Part shown: positions 1-9,780 of the stretch, one piece after another
Position numbering within the stretch: position 1 is the first letter of the stretch
How the letters are laid out: every line of letters begins with the position of its first letter
From: Juglans regia
Taxonomy: Eukaryota > Streptophyta > Magnoliopsida > Fagales > Juglandaceae
Direction: 5' to 3'
Assembly: GCF_001411555.2 (NCBI RefSeq)
Contig: NC_049901.1
Coordinates: forward strand, 27,608,372-27,672,371
Length of the DNA stretch: 64,000 nucleotides
Translations under genes and position numbers: made by a program
Notes under the pieces: generated by a model
The model's input: only the letters and a program-made list of their open reading frames with translations
Told to the model about the DNA's origin: nothing
Databases searched by the model: none

Positions 1-213
1 TGCCAACTATCTCACCCTTGTGAACGAGAATTTAACAAAACATAACAATTTTTTTGTGTAGTGTCCAATCACAATCAATGAAATCTACAGTCTAAGACAT
101 GTAATTATAATTTTGGATGGATGTCCAAGTATCGGTAGCTAGGCAAACTACTTGACTGGCCAATTGGCCCCCCAACAAATCTTTCTCTTTCTTGTAATGT
201 TTTTTTAATATCC
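1..213 (-). pseudogene. hAT transposase, middle segment (broken, runs off the left edge)
   Basis: Read on the minus strand, this continues the transposase whose N-terminal part lies at 13239-13855. The frame shows TDTWTSIQNYNYM, then DFIDCDWTLHKKIV and HKGEIVG. These match the start of the hAT catalytic core, where a TDxWTS motif carries a catalytic Asp and is followed by the usual HFID-xW-LHKRI and HKGE stretch (established for plant hAT/RICESLEEPER-like proteins). In-frame stops lie at complement(92-94) and complement(32-34), so it is a pseudogene. The rest of the core and the C-terminal dimerisation region are outside the window. It was separated from its N-terminal part by the family A LTR inserted after base 213; the 5-base sequence TATCC occurs at both edges of that insertion. 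Confidence 0.82.
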
Positions 214-676
214 TTTGACACCCCTAATCTCCACTTGGAATGGAATGAAGATTTAGGGTGTCGAGACATGTAACACAAGGTTACATACTCTCATTTGTGA
301 TAGTTAATATGCAATGCATCCTAATATATAATTAGTAGTAGACAATAACCGCAGCGGATAGAAGGGTGAAAATAGAACTTATGCCAGAATAACTAAAATA
401 TCCCAATGCATTATTGATCATCATAAGTTCAAATCCAAATTGTAGCATAACTTAGTACAACTAAATATTAAAAGTCTTTTAAAGTTAAATTAATCACTTC
501 ATGCGTTCTAGAGCATAAAGGACTAGGGCTATAAACATGATGATCAAATCTAGTCTCCTCTCGAGGTTAGGCTCCTCCTCAATCAGTTAAATCCAATGCT
601 CCATCTAATTTGTCCTCCTCATATCCTGACACAACTTCTGTCATTCCAAGTGCAATGATAGTGGATCTACAAGGGG

Positions 677-697
677 TGAGATTTACATGAAATCTCA
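677..697 (-). promoter_or_regulatory. Conserved LTR stem-loop, family A copy 1
   Basis: Inverted repeat with arms TGAGATTT and AAATCTCA and a 5-base spacer. On the element strand it is preceded by AACTTAC, as in the other families. A second, weaker inverted repeat (CTATCATTG against TGTCATTCC, imperfect) lies at about 638-661. Function unknown; the feature is called because the same structure recurs in at least ten LTR copies in the window. Confidence 0.6.
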
Positions 698-1137
698 GTA
701 AGTTAACAACCAACTTGTATAAAGATAAATTATGCATGAAGAATGATAAATATAAAATGCATGATATGTAAAAAAATGAGCATTTATCTCCCATCTAGAT
801 TCCTCAACATTTTCAAAAAAATGGACACACATTTTCATTCAGAGAACATTTTTACTTTAATCGTCAAGAGATAATATTCTCATCATAGCATTTCATCATT
901 TTTAACAATTCATAAATTAATCATAATGTGTGGTATCATCACAGTTCCCCACGTGCACTGAGAGTACCTGCTAGTGACTATAGTACAAGTTACGTTGAAA
1001 GACACGTTGTCTATAGACTCATTCTCAATGCATTGGTAACATAACATAACATTATAACGTGTACACCTACCAGCATTAGGTGTCATAACATATTGACTCC
1101 GCTTTGACGTTCTTTAAATAGAACCTATTCAAAGCCC

Positions 1138-1248
1138 GTTGACAGTTCTTTGTCAACCTAGGGGTTACCACTCCATTTTTAAACACGCCAGAGTGGACAG
1201 AGGAGTTCCACTAGGATAATTCTCCTTCCTAGCATTTGGAGTCGTGAC
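1138..1248 (-). promoter_or_regulatory. Conserved hairpin-rich LTR block, family A copy 1
   Basis: Contains the perfect inverted repeat GTTGACA/TGTCAAC (1138-1157) followed by a block whose minus-strand reading is GTC-ACGACTCC, TATCCTAGTGGAACTC and GAGTGGTAACCCCTAG. Related blocks occur in A2, B, D, the B-like fragment at 33845 and, more distantly, in the T LTRs. Role unknown. Confidence 0.5.
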
Positions 1249-2447
1249 AAAAATTATTTTCATGCTAAGTTAAAAATGTGTTCCATGAACATGCGCATAT
1301 ATAGTAAGCTTTTTATGTGAAATGACATTTGTAGATGCAATATGAAAAAATGATATAAATATCACATGTCATATAAATATATACTCAATGTATCATATAA
1401 TATGATATTTTATGTTCAATGTGATAATTGAAGCATGAATGAGACACTTATCAATAAATCATAAATAATCTGTCAAGGTGTAAGTTAAAGGCCAACTTAC
1501 AAACTTCCTAAGTAATCAAAAAGTGTTGTAGCAGCTGAAACCAAGTGCATACTAAGTTAGGATTAATACTTCTATGGTTGAGGTTCAAAATCAAAATGGG
1601 TATTTACAAAAAAAACCCTAGATTTTCAAAACTAGCCATTAAGGCCCATAATTTTTACTAATTGCGAATGGACTCTAAATTTAACCAAACTTCACGAACT
1701 TCATATTTTTGGAATTCTAAATCCATCTATGACCTTGGATTTTCAAAAATCAAAGTAGAACTTTCCCAAACTGCCCCAACCATGGCATGCACTCTAGTTG
1801 ACGCCTAAATGTGTTTTCAACTATTGATCCCTATGAATATATGCATATGAGATTTTCTTTAATCACAAATGATAACTAACATCTTTAATGACATAATGAA
1901 TGATAATTATTGGATAATAGAGTTCATCCCAACACTTAATCATGGCTAAGATATCCTTAATCTTTACTTCATTCAAAATTGATTCATACTTGATGATCAA
2001 AACAAGATAGATTCAAAACCTATCATGGCATGCTTCTAACCATAATTCAAACCTTCCACAATCATGTTAGGATAATTATAAATCATATCAAATCATGATT
2101 AGGACATGCCATAGCTAAATTTCCAATTAAGATTATTCAATCATTCAAACCATCTCTTAATTGACCCAGTTTTGAACTAAGCTTGATAACCTTCTCAAAA
2201 CTCTACCAAATTTCATACCAACAATTGAAAACAAAGCTTGACATGCTAAATAAGATCAAAATCAAGAAAACTGACAAATGTCGTGGCCTGCCAAGCACCC
2301 AAGATAGCCTTACACACGAACACTCAAGTACTCACCAAGAAGTCACTCGGTTTCACTCTTTTGATTTCTAAGAGGGAGAAGTGTTCTTCAAGGCTCAAGA
2401 GGAAGAATGGAGCTGAGGTGTGGAGGAAATGAGGGGAATTAGGGGGC

Positions 2448-2457
2448 CTTTTATATA
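2448..2457 (-). promoter_or_regulatory. TATA-like box of family A LTR
   Basis: Minus-strand reading TATATAAAAG, in the same relative place as TATAAATAA at 16663-16671 of the second A LTR. The shared position is what supports it as the LTR core promoter. Confidence 0.5.
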
Positions 2458-2784
2458 CAGCCAAAGGAGAGGGGATGTTGGCCTTGGTCCAAGGGAATTG
2501 ATGGAAGATGGTGTATGAATCTGAATTTTCTAGATTTGCAATCCATCACTTGTGTCATCTTCTGCAGGACAAAACAGTTCCCTAAACCACCATGATTTTA
2601 CTTCTATGGTTGCTACACTACTCCTATGGGGTTGGCCAAGTCGAGAGGCAGAGGGGAGAGGAGAAAGACCATCAAAATCACCCAAGGGGGATGACGGGTT
2701 CAATTAGCTTTTCTTGGGCAGATTTGATCATTGTTTTGACTTATACCTTTGAACCATCATCATGATGGTTTGAGCAGGGGCACC

Positions 2785-4974
2785 TATAACACCCCGTATT
2801 TTAGTGTATTTTTAATTGAAGGATTATTTTTATTAAATTAAATATTAGTTCTCTTGTTTTAAGTTTATCTGATTTTTAGTTGGGTTATTTTTATGATTTT
2901 TAATTTGTGAAAATTATTTTGATATGTTTCCTTAATATTAATTATTGTTATGCATTTAAATTTCTCTTCATTTTAAATTAGTTTATAGTCGGGTTTAATT
3001 ATTTTAAATAACTTGTTGTTTTGAAATCTTTTTCATTGGATCATTTGTGTGACCCAAGATGTGAGGATTGAACCTCATTTCTTTCCTTCACTTTTTCTTT
3101 TTCTTTTTCTTTTCTTCTTCTTTTCTTTTCCCCCCATTTCTTTTCTCCTCTCTCTTTCTTCTCTCCTGCGCGGTTTCCTCATCTGCCTCCCATCCGTGCA
3201 TCGTCCTCCAGTCATTGCCGCCGTGCACCTTCGTGTGCCTCACCGCCCCTCTCCTTCCCTTCCCCATCGGCCAGCGACCTCACCCCTCCATTTACAGCCT
3301 CTCCCGCGTCGTCGTCTGTCCCCACGCACGGCTTGAAGCTGCAGCCTTCTCTTCGCTCCAACCCCGCCTTCGCACCACCTTTGGCTACCATCTTTTCACC
3401 ACATCATCCTCGACCTCCTAGTAACCTAATGCACTCATCCTCAGTCCCGATATGCCACCAGTGAAGCCCCACCATCAATATTTTTGTTTTGAATATTTTG
3501 GCCTTAAATAGCCCTCTACGCCGCCACCCACGGCCAACCACCCTCCACCACTAGCTTTACCGACATCCCTAAGCCCTTCCCTAGTAATCTCGGGTCTTGG
3601 TTTGTCCCTGTTCAAAAGTGAGTTTTTGAGACCCACGGCCACAGTGCATTTTGCACTATTTCGTTGTTGTGCCGCTACTTATTGCACTTCCAGGATCCTT
3701 CAAAAAATATATTATAGCACTGTAAGTATTTTTCCAAAGAACTTTTGTGATTTAAATGTATTTTTACACTAACTCTTTTTTATTGTGAACTGGTTGGTTA
3801 TGACGGACTGAGTCCGAGGAGTAAGGGGGTCGGATGGATTGGAGGATAGAGTTGTTTGTGTGTTTAGATTGTGTTGTGAATTGTTGGTTGTTGGATAATG
3901 CATTGTTTGATGTACATTGCATATTTGCACGCATGATCATGTTTGTAAATGAAAACTGGATTTTTGTGTAATTGCATTCATATTCATATGTTTATTGAAA
4001 ATTGGGTTTTCATGTGAGAAATGATTTTTGGGTGCGTGTGTATCACAACCCCAAGCCAAGATGGGGCATTATCTCGGAGGAGCTCCTCTGATCACTCGGG
4101 AGCGGAATATACTGAGTGACGTCCCCTGTGTTGTCGTTGGGCGACCACATGATTAGACAAGATGCTAACGCTCTCGTGCCAATTCTGTGGCCCCTCTACT
4201 GGCGGGGGCTAGAGGATGCTTGGCCATGTACGCACTGGGTGCGAAACTGGGCATCGCTCATTACTTCGCGTGGCGAAGGGAGCCAGGGTGTGTGGATGGT
4301 CCGTAGGGGAGATCATGGTGCATACGGTAAAATGGATTATTAGACTATTTTCTGGAAAAATAGCGTGTGTTGGTATGGATTTTGTGTGAATTATTTTCTG
4401 GAAAAATGATGGATTATTGTTTTGGGCATTTTCTGGGAATATGGCGTGAAAATGTTTTACGGATATGTTTGGGCCAAAATGGGATTTTGCCATGCGTTGG
4501 AAAGTATTCATTTTCGGAGAAAAATGATGTTTTGGGCATAATGCATATTTCATCATATGCATGCATTATTGTTGGTTGCCTTAATGCATTTTTATCTCGT
4601 GGGTTGTTTGGATTATACTTACCTGCGATACCGTTTTATGGTAACGCAGATTTTGATGCAGATGATGTTTAGGGCGAGCCTGAAGATTCGGCTCCGATGG
4701 AGGAGTGATATGGGATCACTCGAATTGTATTTGGACTTGTATTATATTTTATTTTGGGATAACTGTATAACTCTTTTTTAATCATTTTACTTATGTAAAT
4801 TTGTATTAAAAATTTTGGTACTTAGTTGACTTACTTAAATTATCTGCTGCATTGTTTTTATACACTGTTGCATGTACACACACTTGACACTATCGTTGGG
4901 ATGCGTGACCGTATTGTTATCATCCAGGTGCCTTGATTCCCGTGTTCCCGTACATGGGGGTCGGGGGCGCCACA
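2785..4974 (+). mobile_element. 5' LTR of Tekay-like Ty3/Gypsy element T
   Basis: About 2.19 kb, starting TATAACACCCCG (the 3' copy has TGTAACACCCCG) and ending GGGGGCGCCACA, two bases before the primer-binding site. It pairs with the 3' LTR at 9781-11946. By eye the two differ at about 23 of 290 positions in the stretch from 3781, so the insertion is old or the two LTRs came from different copies. Layout: AT-rich head, polypyrimidine/GC-rich island (about 3085-3560), then a GT-rich part with the shared block (4042-4117) and a hairpin (4623-4649). Relative to the 3' LTR it lacks roughly 38 bases near 3000 and has about 60 extra bases near 3360. The small open frames in the CT-rich island look like low-complexity artefacts. 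Confidence 0.93.
4623..4649 (+). promoter_or_regulatory. LTR stem-loop, T element 5' LTR
   Basis: CTGCG-A-TACC, loop GTTTTAT, GGTA-A-CGCAG: nine potential pairs around one A-A mismatch. It follows ACTTAC, in the same place where other LTR families carry the TGAG...CTCA hairpin. The 3' LTR copy is at 11594-11620. Confidence 0.5.
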
Positions 4975-4976
4975 GG

Positions 4977-4988
4977 TGGTATCAGAGC
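4977..4988 (+). other. Primer-binding site, initiator tRNA-Met type
   Basis: TGGTATCAGAGC, complementary to the 3' end of plant tRNA-iMet, two bases after the LTR end. This is the standard primer for minus-strand synthesis in chromoviruses and fixes the right edge of the 5' LTR. Confidence 0.92.
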
Positions 4989-5279
4989 GGTTCGGCTCTA
5001 GGTGTGGTACCAGAGTTTAATTTTAAAATTGTAAGTTAAATTATTTATTTTAAAATATGATATATTATGGGTTTATTTTATTTTATTTTATGTTATATTA
5101 TTTTATTTTAATTTACCTTATTTAATTTTTTTTTTTTTGGCGTTGCTTTTGAGTTGTGTTGGAATTTGTCCAGAGTTTTAAGCGGGGTTAAAGATTGCTC
5201 TATGACAGGAAGATGGTGTGACCAAGAGGCTAGCTAATGAGCCCGAGGATGAATTACTGAGAGGCATTGGTAATACACC
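4989..5279 (+). other. T element leader and likely out-of-frame gag N-terminus
   Basis: AT-rich untranslated leader. From about 5218 to 5292 the +1 frame (relative to the main polyprotein) is open and reads into residues NTPWQGH at the point where the main frame begins, which looks like the true start of Gag separated by a one-base shift near 5285-5293. No other feature seen. Confidence 0.5.
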
Positions 5280-6230
5280 ATGGCAAGGGCATTAAATAGG
5301 ATGACTGAGTTCCTCCAAAAGAATTTTTGGTCGCCACAAGGAGATCAGTATAGGGCGGTGCAGGCTGGGTGCACCTATGAGCACTTCCTAGGTCATAGGA
5401 CCCCTGCCTTTACTGGTGAAGAGGATCCACTACTGGCTAGAAGGTGGATTGAAGATCTTGAAAGAACATTTGAAGTATGTGGTTGCACGGAGGCTCAGAT
5501 GGTGTTGTATGGGAGTTACTTGCTGCAAGGCGAAGCGACAAATTGGTGGCAAACTAAGCGGCAACTCCTAGAGATGGAGTTGGGATCTTTTGCAGCTGTG
5601 TCTTGGTAGCGTTTCAAGAAAGAGTTTGACGACCATTTCTTTCCTGTTTCTGTGAGATGGCAGAAGGCACGAGAATTCAATAGTTTGGTTCATGGAGATA
5701 TGATTGTCGAGCAATATGCTAGAAAATTTATAGAGCTTGGGCGGTTCGCTACCCACCTCATTTCCACTGAGGAGTTGCGAGTCGAGCGCTTTCAGGAGGG
5801 TCTGCGACATGAGATACGCAGACAAGTTGTCTGTCACCAGATTTTAGATTTTCAGAGGTTGGTGGATTTGGCCACTATTGCTGAGGGAGAAAATAGTTTT
5901 GCGGTAGGCTCCCCTCCTGGCCAGAAAAGGCGGAGTTTTGTTGGTGAGGGGAGTAGCTCTAGGTCGCCACACAAGTTTGTATAGAGGACTGGGGCTCATT
6001 CGCAGATAGCCTCTGGTGTTCGTGCAGGAGGCCGAGCTCCAGTATGTAATAGGTGTAATAGAGCCCACGAGGGCGACTGCGGTTAGAGGGGTATCCAGTG
6101 TTTTATATGTGGCCAGTCGGGACACTTTGCTTGCAAGTGTCCCAACCAAGCTCAAGGAGGACGAGGAGGTCGACGTGGTGGGAGGAACAACCAGAGACAG
6201 CTGGTGCAAGCTCGGGTCTATGCTGTGACT
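5280..6230 (+). pseudogene. gag: Gag of element T (retrotransposon gag domain plus zinc knuckles)
   Basis: Capsid/nucleocapsid protein that would form the virus-like particle around element RNA. The first residues MARALNRMTEFLQ lead into a typical plant Retrotrans_gag domain (FTGEEDPLLARRWIEDLER, then GEATNWW, RFKKEFDDHFFP and a downstream FQRLVDLA). The nucleocapsid part has an atypical CxxC-H-C knuckle (CNRCNRAHEGDC, about 6045-6080) and a canonical CX2CX4HX4C knuckle (CFICGQSGHFACKC, about 6099-6140), followed by a Gly/Arg-rich run. TAG stops lie at 5607, 5982 and 6084. There is no frameshift from 5280 onward, so all damage downstream of the start is point nonsense. It shares one frame with pol, as usual for this clade. 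Confidence 0.88.
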
Positions 6231-6760
6231 CCTGGAGATGTGGATTGCGAGGCTCCAGAGACTCAAGATGCCGGGGTGATTACTAGTAGAGTTCGTTTAT
6301 ATGATTTTTATGCATGTACCTTGTTTGACTCTGGGGCGTCTTAATCTTTTGTATATGCCACTTTTGCACGGATGTGCAATCTAGTCACTGAGCCTTTATC
6401 ACAATCCTTGGTAGTGACTCTTCAAAATGGTGAGATTGTGTGGTGCTCCAAAGTTGCTTTAGGCTGTCCTTTGGATATTGGTGAGAGGACACTTGAGGCA
6501 AATTTAATTGTATTCACGTTGCTTGGATTTGACATAATTATGGGTATGGATTGGTTGCATCAGTATTCTGCAAACATTAATTGTAGGAGTCGGGTAATTG
6601 GCTTTCAACTTTCGGATGGAGACTATTTGGAATTCGTGGGAAGCAAGTTGAAAGCAAGACCGGCAGTTATATATGTCATTCAAGCAAAGAGAGATATAAC
6701 TTGTGGAGCATATGCCTTTTTGGTTCAAGTGGTGTCTACGCCATTTGAGAAGAAGTCTTT
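6231..6760 (+). pseudogene. pol: Aspartic protease of element T
   Basis: The retropepsin that would cut Gag-Pol. The active-site motif reads LFDSGAS at about 6321-6341 and is followed immediately by an in-frame TAA at 6342-6344, right beside the catalytic triplet. Downstream are the usual flap/substrate stretch [11 protein letters not shown] and the conserved [11 protein letters not shown] with its hydrophobic-G-D pattern. The same frame continues from Gag and into RT without a shift. Because the stop falls directly after the DSG triplet, an uninterrupted protease cannot be made from this copy without readthrough. Confidence 0.87.
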
Positions 6761-7703
6761 AGTGGATATTCCAGTTGTGGAAGAATTCCCTAATGTGTTC
6801 GTAGATGAGTTACCCGGATTGCTTCCAGTTTGCGAGATGGAATTTGTTATCGATTTGGAACCTGGAGCGGCTCCTGTGCATAAGGCTCCCTACCGTATGG
6901 CACCGGCTGAGTTAAAAGAATTGAAAACTCAATTGCAAGAACTGGTTGATAAGGGATTTACTCAGCCTAGTACTTCACTGTGGGGATCGCCTGTTTTATT
7001 TGTCAAGAAGAAGGATGGTACTCTCAGAATGTGTATAGACTATCGAGAACTTAACAAGGTGACTATCAAAAACAAGTACCCTCTTCCTAGAATCGATGAT
7101 TTGTTTGACCAGCTTTAAGGAGCAGTTGTCTTCTCGAAGATTGACTTAAGATCAGGGTACTACCAATTGAGGATAAGGGATAAGGATGTGCCCAAGACTG
7201 GTTTCAGGACGAGGTATGGGCATTATGAATTTAACGTGATGTCTTTTGGGTTAGCTAATGCCCCTGCCGCCTTTATGGATTTGATGAATCGGGTGTTTCG
7301 TCCTTTTTTGGATTCATTTATGGCGGTGTTCCTTGATGACATTCTGATTTATTCTCGAGATTTGGAAGATCATGCTTGGCACCTTCGTTTGGCACTTAGG
7401 AAGTTAAGAGAGCATCAGTTGTATGCTAAGCTAAGTAAATGTGAATTTTGGTTGGAAGAAGTTATGTTTCTTGGACACGTGATTTCCTAAGAGGGAGTGG
7501 CGGTAGATCCTAGCAAGGTGGAAGCTGTTTTGTCATAGCCTCGCCCTTCAACAGTGCGTAATATACAGAGTTTCTTGGGACTTGCCAGTTATTATCGAAG
7601 ATTTGTGGAAGGATTTTCTCGACTATCCAGACCTCTCACTGCTTTGACTAGGAAGAATACTGACTTCGTATAGTCAGATAGATGCGAGAGAAGTTTCCTA
7701 AAG
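6761..7703 (+). pseudogene. pol: Reverse transcriptase of element T
   Basis: RNA/DNA-dependent DNA polymerase that copies element RNA. Conserved blocks appear in order: [11 protein letters not shown] (N-terminal), [17 protein letters not shown] with [56 protein letters not shown], the catalytic FLDDILIYS (7329-7355; Gypsy form of YxDD), then KCEFW and FLGHVIS. The thumb/connection region (RNIQSFLGLASYYRRFVEGF) follows from about 7560. In-frame stops lie at 7116 (TAA), 7488 (TAA), 7536 (TAG) and 7671 (TAG). The block order and FLDD place it in Ty3/Gypsy; the C-terminal chromodomain places it in the chromoviruses. Confidence 0.93.
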
Positions 7704-8340
7704 TTGAAAAGGAGATTGACAGCAACACCTGTTTTGGCACTCCCGGAGCCACACAAGCCATTTGTGATTTTTAGTGATGCATCCAAGTTCGGGTTGGGAT
7801 GCGTTCTTATGCAAGAGGGACGAGTTGTTGCTTATGCATCTCGTCAGTTGAAAATTCATGAAAGGAATTATCCCACACATAATTTGGAATTGGCGGCTAT
7901 AGCTTTTGCACTTAAGATTTGGCGACATTATTTGTATGGAGAAGTCTGCGAAGTGTACACTGATCATAAGAGCTTGAAGCATTTGTTTACTCAAAAGAAT
8001 CTCAATATGAGGCAGAGGCGATGGTTAGAGTTGATTAGCGACTACCAATGCGAGATCAAGTATCAACCAGGAAAGGTGAATCTAGTCATTGATGCTTTGA
8101 GTAGGAAATCTCAACAGGTGGACGAGGCAGAGTCATCAGGTTTGGACTCTTTCCTTTGTGGGACGAGAAGACTCCTTATTGAGAGTTCGCAGCAAGAAGA
8201 ATTGTTATCTTCGGTTTTGGATGTCCGAGTAGTTGATTTTGAAGAATTGAAGACTTTCCAGAGAAGGGATCCAAAGTTGTTAGCCATCAGGAAGAGAGTT
8301 AGGAAGTCTAGAGGATCCTTGCACTATAGTTTGGATAAGG
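7704..8340 (+). pseudogene. pol: RNase H of element T
   Basis: Degrades the RNA strand of the RNA/DNA hybrid. The catalytic Asp lies in [16 protein letters not shown] (about 7758-7805), the catalytic Glu in [15 protein letters not shown] and the next Asp in [11 protein letters not shown]. The connection [16 protein letters not shown] ends the domain near 8110; about 200 bases of linker then lead to the integrase. No stop occurs from 7704 until 8676, making this the longest undamaged piece of the polyprotein (324 codons, including the start of integrase). Confidence 0.92.
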
Positions 8341-9245
8341 ATGGAATTCTTCGGTTTCGGGATCGTAGAGTGATTCCTCGAGATTCAAAATTTAAAGAGC
8401 GAATTTTGACAGAAGCTCATGCGGCTCCTTATTCAGTTCATCCAGTAAGCACAAAGATGTACCGAGATTTAAAGAGAAATTTCTGGTGGGAAGGAATGAA
8501 GATGGATATCGCCATGTTTATTGAGAAATGTGACACATGCCGTCAAGTTAAGGCTGAGCATCAAAGACCTGCTAGTAAACTTCAACCTCTCCCTATTCCT
8601 GAGTGGAAGTGGGATGATATTTCTATGGATTTTGTTGTGGGTTTGCAGAGGACCCCTAGTGGAAAGAACTCAGTTTAGGTGATTGTTGATCGGTTGACCA
8701 AGAGTGCCCATTTCTTGGCTATCAATAATATCGACTCTTTGGGAAAGTTGACTCAGTTGTATGTCAAAGAGATAGTGCGTTTGCATGGAGTACACAAGAG
8801 TCTTGTGTCGGATCGGGACCTGCGGTTCACATCCCATTTTTGGAAGAGTTTGCAGGCAACTTTAGGCACTAAGTTGAAATTTAGTACTGCATATCACCCT
8901 CAAACTGACGGTCAATCAGAGCGCACCATTCAGACTCTTGAGGATATGTTGCGGGCTTGTGTCATGGAATTTCAGGGGAGTTGGGAGAATCATCTGCCGC
9001 TAATTGAGTTTGCTTATAATAATAGTTTTCATTCCTCCATTCAGATGGCCCCGTATGAAGCTTTGTATGGAAGGAAGTGTAGATCACCTTTGTGTTGGGA
9101 TGAAGTTGGCGAGAGTAAATTGATTGGGCCTGAGATAATTCAAGAAATGAAAGAGCAAGTTTGGTTTATAAGGACTAAAATGGCGGAAGCTCAAAGTCGC
9201 CAGAAGAGTTATGCAGATATAAAGAGAAGAGACTTATCCTTTTAA
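8341..9245 (+). pseudogene. pol: Integrase of element T (HHCC zinc finger and DDE core)
   Basis: Inserts element cDNA into the host genome. The N-terminal HHCC finger uses the His residues in [16 protein letters not shown] and the cysteines of EKCDTC (about 8410-8540). The catalytic core has the first Asp in SMDFVVGL, the second in VSDRDLRFTSHFW and the Glu in QTDGQSERTIQTLEDML, giving the D,D-35-E arrangement. A TAG stop at 8676-8678 falls just after the first catalytic Asp, at a place where family members usually carry Trp. A TAA at 9243-9245 closes the segment where relatives usually have Gln. Confidence 0.93.
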
Positions 9246-9668
9246 GTAGGTGATTGGGTTTATCTCAAAGTCTCTCCTATAAAAGGTGTTATGCGCTTTG
9301 GTAAGAAGGGAAAGCTTAGTCCAAGGTATGTTAGCCCTTTTCAAATTGTAGAGAAAGTTGGGCTTGTTGCTTATAGAGTTGCATTGCCAGACTATTTTGG
9401 GGAAGTTCATGATATGTTCCATGTGTCATCATTGAAGAAGAGTTTTGGACAGCAAGAGCCACATTTTCTTGACCCTGAACGCATTCAACTTCAACCTAAC
9501 CTTACTTATGAAGTTGCCCCGACGTAGATCGTGGATTGGAAATAGCAAAGGTTAAGGTCTAAGACAATACCTTTGGTGAAAGTGTCATGGGGCGATCTGT
9601 TGGCTCAAGATTTCTCTTAGGAGAGAGAAGCCGACATGAGGGAGCAATATCCGTATTTGTTTGATTGA
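9246..9668 (+). pseudogene. pol: Integrase C-terminal domain with chromodomain, element T
   Basis: The GPY/F-type module (GDWVYLKVSPIKG, then SPRYVSPFQIVEKVG and YRVALP) leads to VHDMFHVSSLKKSF and a degenerate chromodomain (IVDWK, IPLVKVSWGD, EREADMREQYPYLFD). Chromodomains of Tekay-type elements are thought to direct integration to marked heterochromatin. Premature TAG codons lie at 9525, 9543 and 9618; the natural-looking end is TGA at 9666-9668. About 100 bases of 3' untranslated sequence follow before the PPT, with the motif CGAGGACGAAAT typical of these elements. Confidence 0.9.
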
Positions 9669-9767
9669 CCCTGGCAGTATATTTCTTAAGTCTGCTCTTA
9701 GTCGAATCTTATTCCTGTCCTAGCTTTAATGTTTGATTTTGCCAATTTCGAGGACGAAATTTTATTT

Positions 9768-9780
9768 AAGGGGGGGAGGA
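9768..9780 (+). other. Polypurine tract of element T
   Basis: Purine run AAGGGGGGGAGGA ending directly at the TG of the 3' LTR. It is the plus-strand primer site and fixes the left edge of the 3' LTR. Confidence 0.92.

Larger units (their letters stand above)
214..2784 (-). mobile_element. Family A solo LTR, first piece (3' part of the LTR, minus strand)
   Basis: Left portion of a long LTR that is homologous along its length to the intact copy at 14426-17918 (same order of blocks, same minus orientation). It starts TTTGACACCCC where the other copy has TGTGACGCCCC, and is preceded by TATCC, repeated right after 13238. It contains the conserved twin hairpin (near 633-697), the hairpin-rich block (1138-1248) and a TATA-like site (2448-2457). 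The T element interrupts it at 2785. The last roughly 250 bases (about 2520-2784) match the same part of the LTR as the beginning of the second piece (about 12050-12360), so the two pieces overlap rather than abut. Confidence 0.85.

Noticed and set aside
3049..3421. Overlapping open frames of about 95-117 codons in the T LTR (also 10049-10431, 21451-21948)
   Set aside because: Low-complexity Phe/Ser/Pro translation of a polypyrimidine and GC-rich LTR segment; frames overlap each other and no domain is recognisable.
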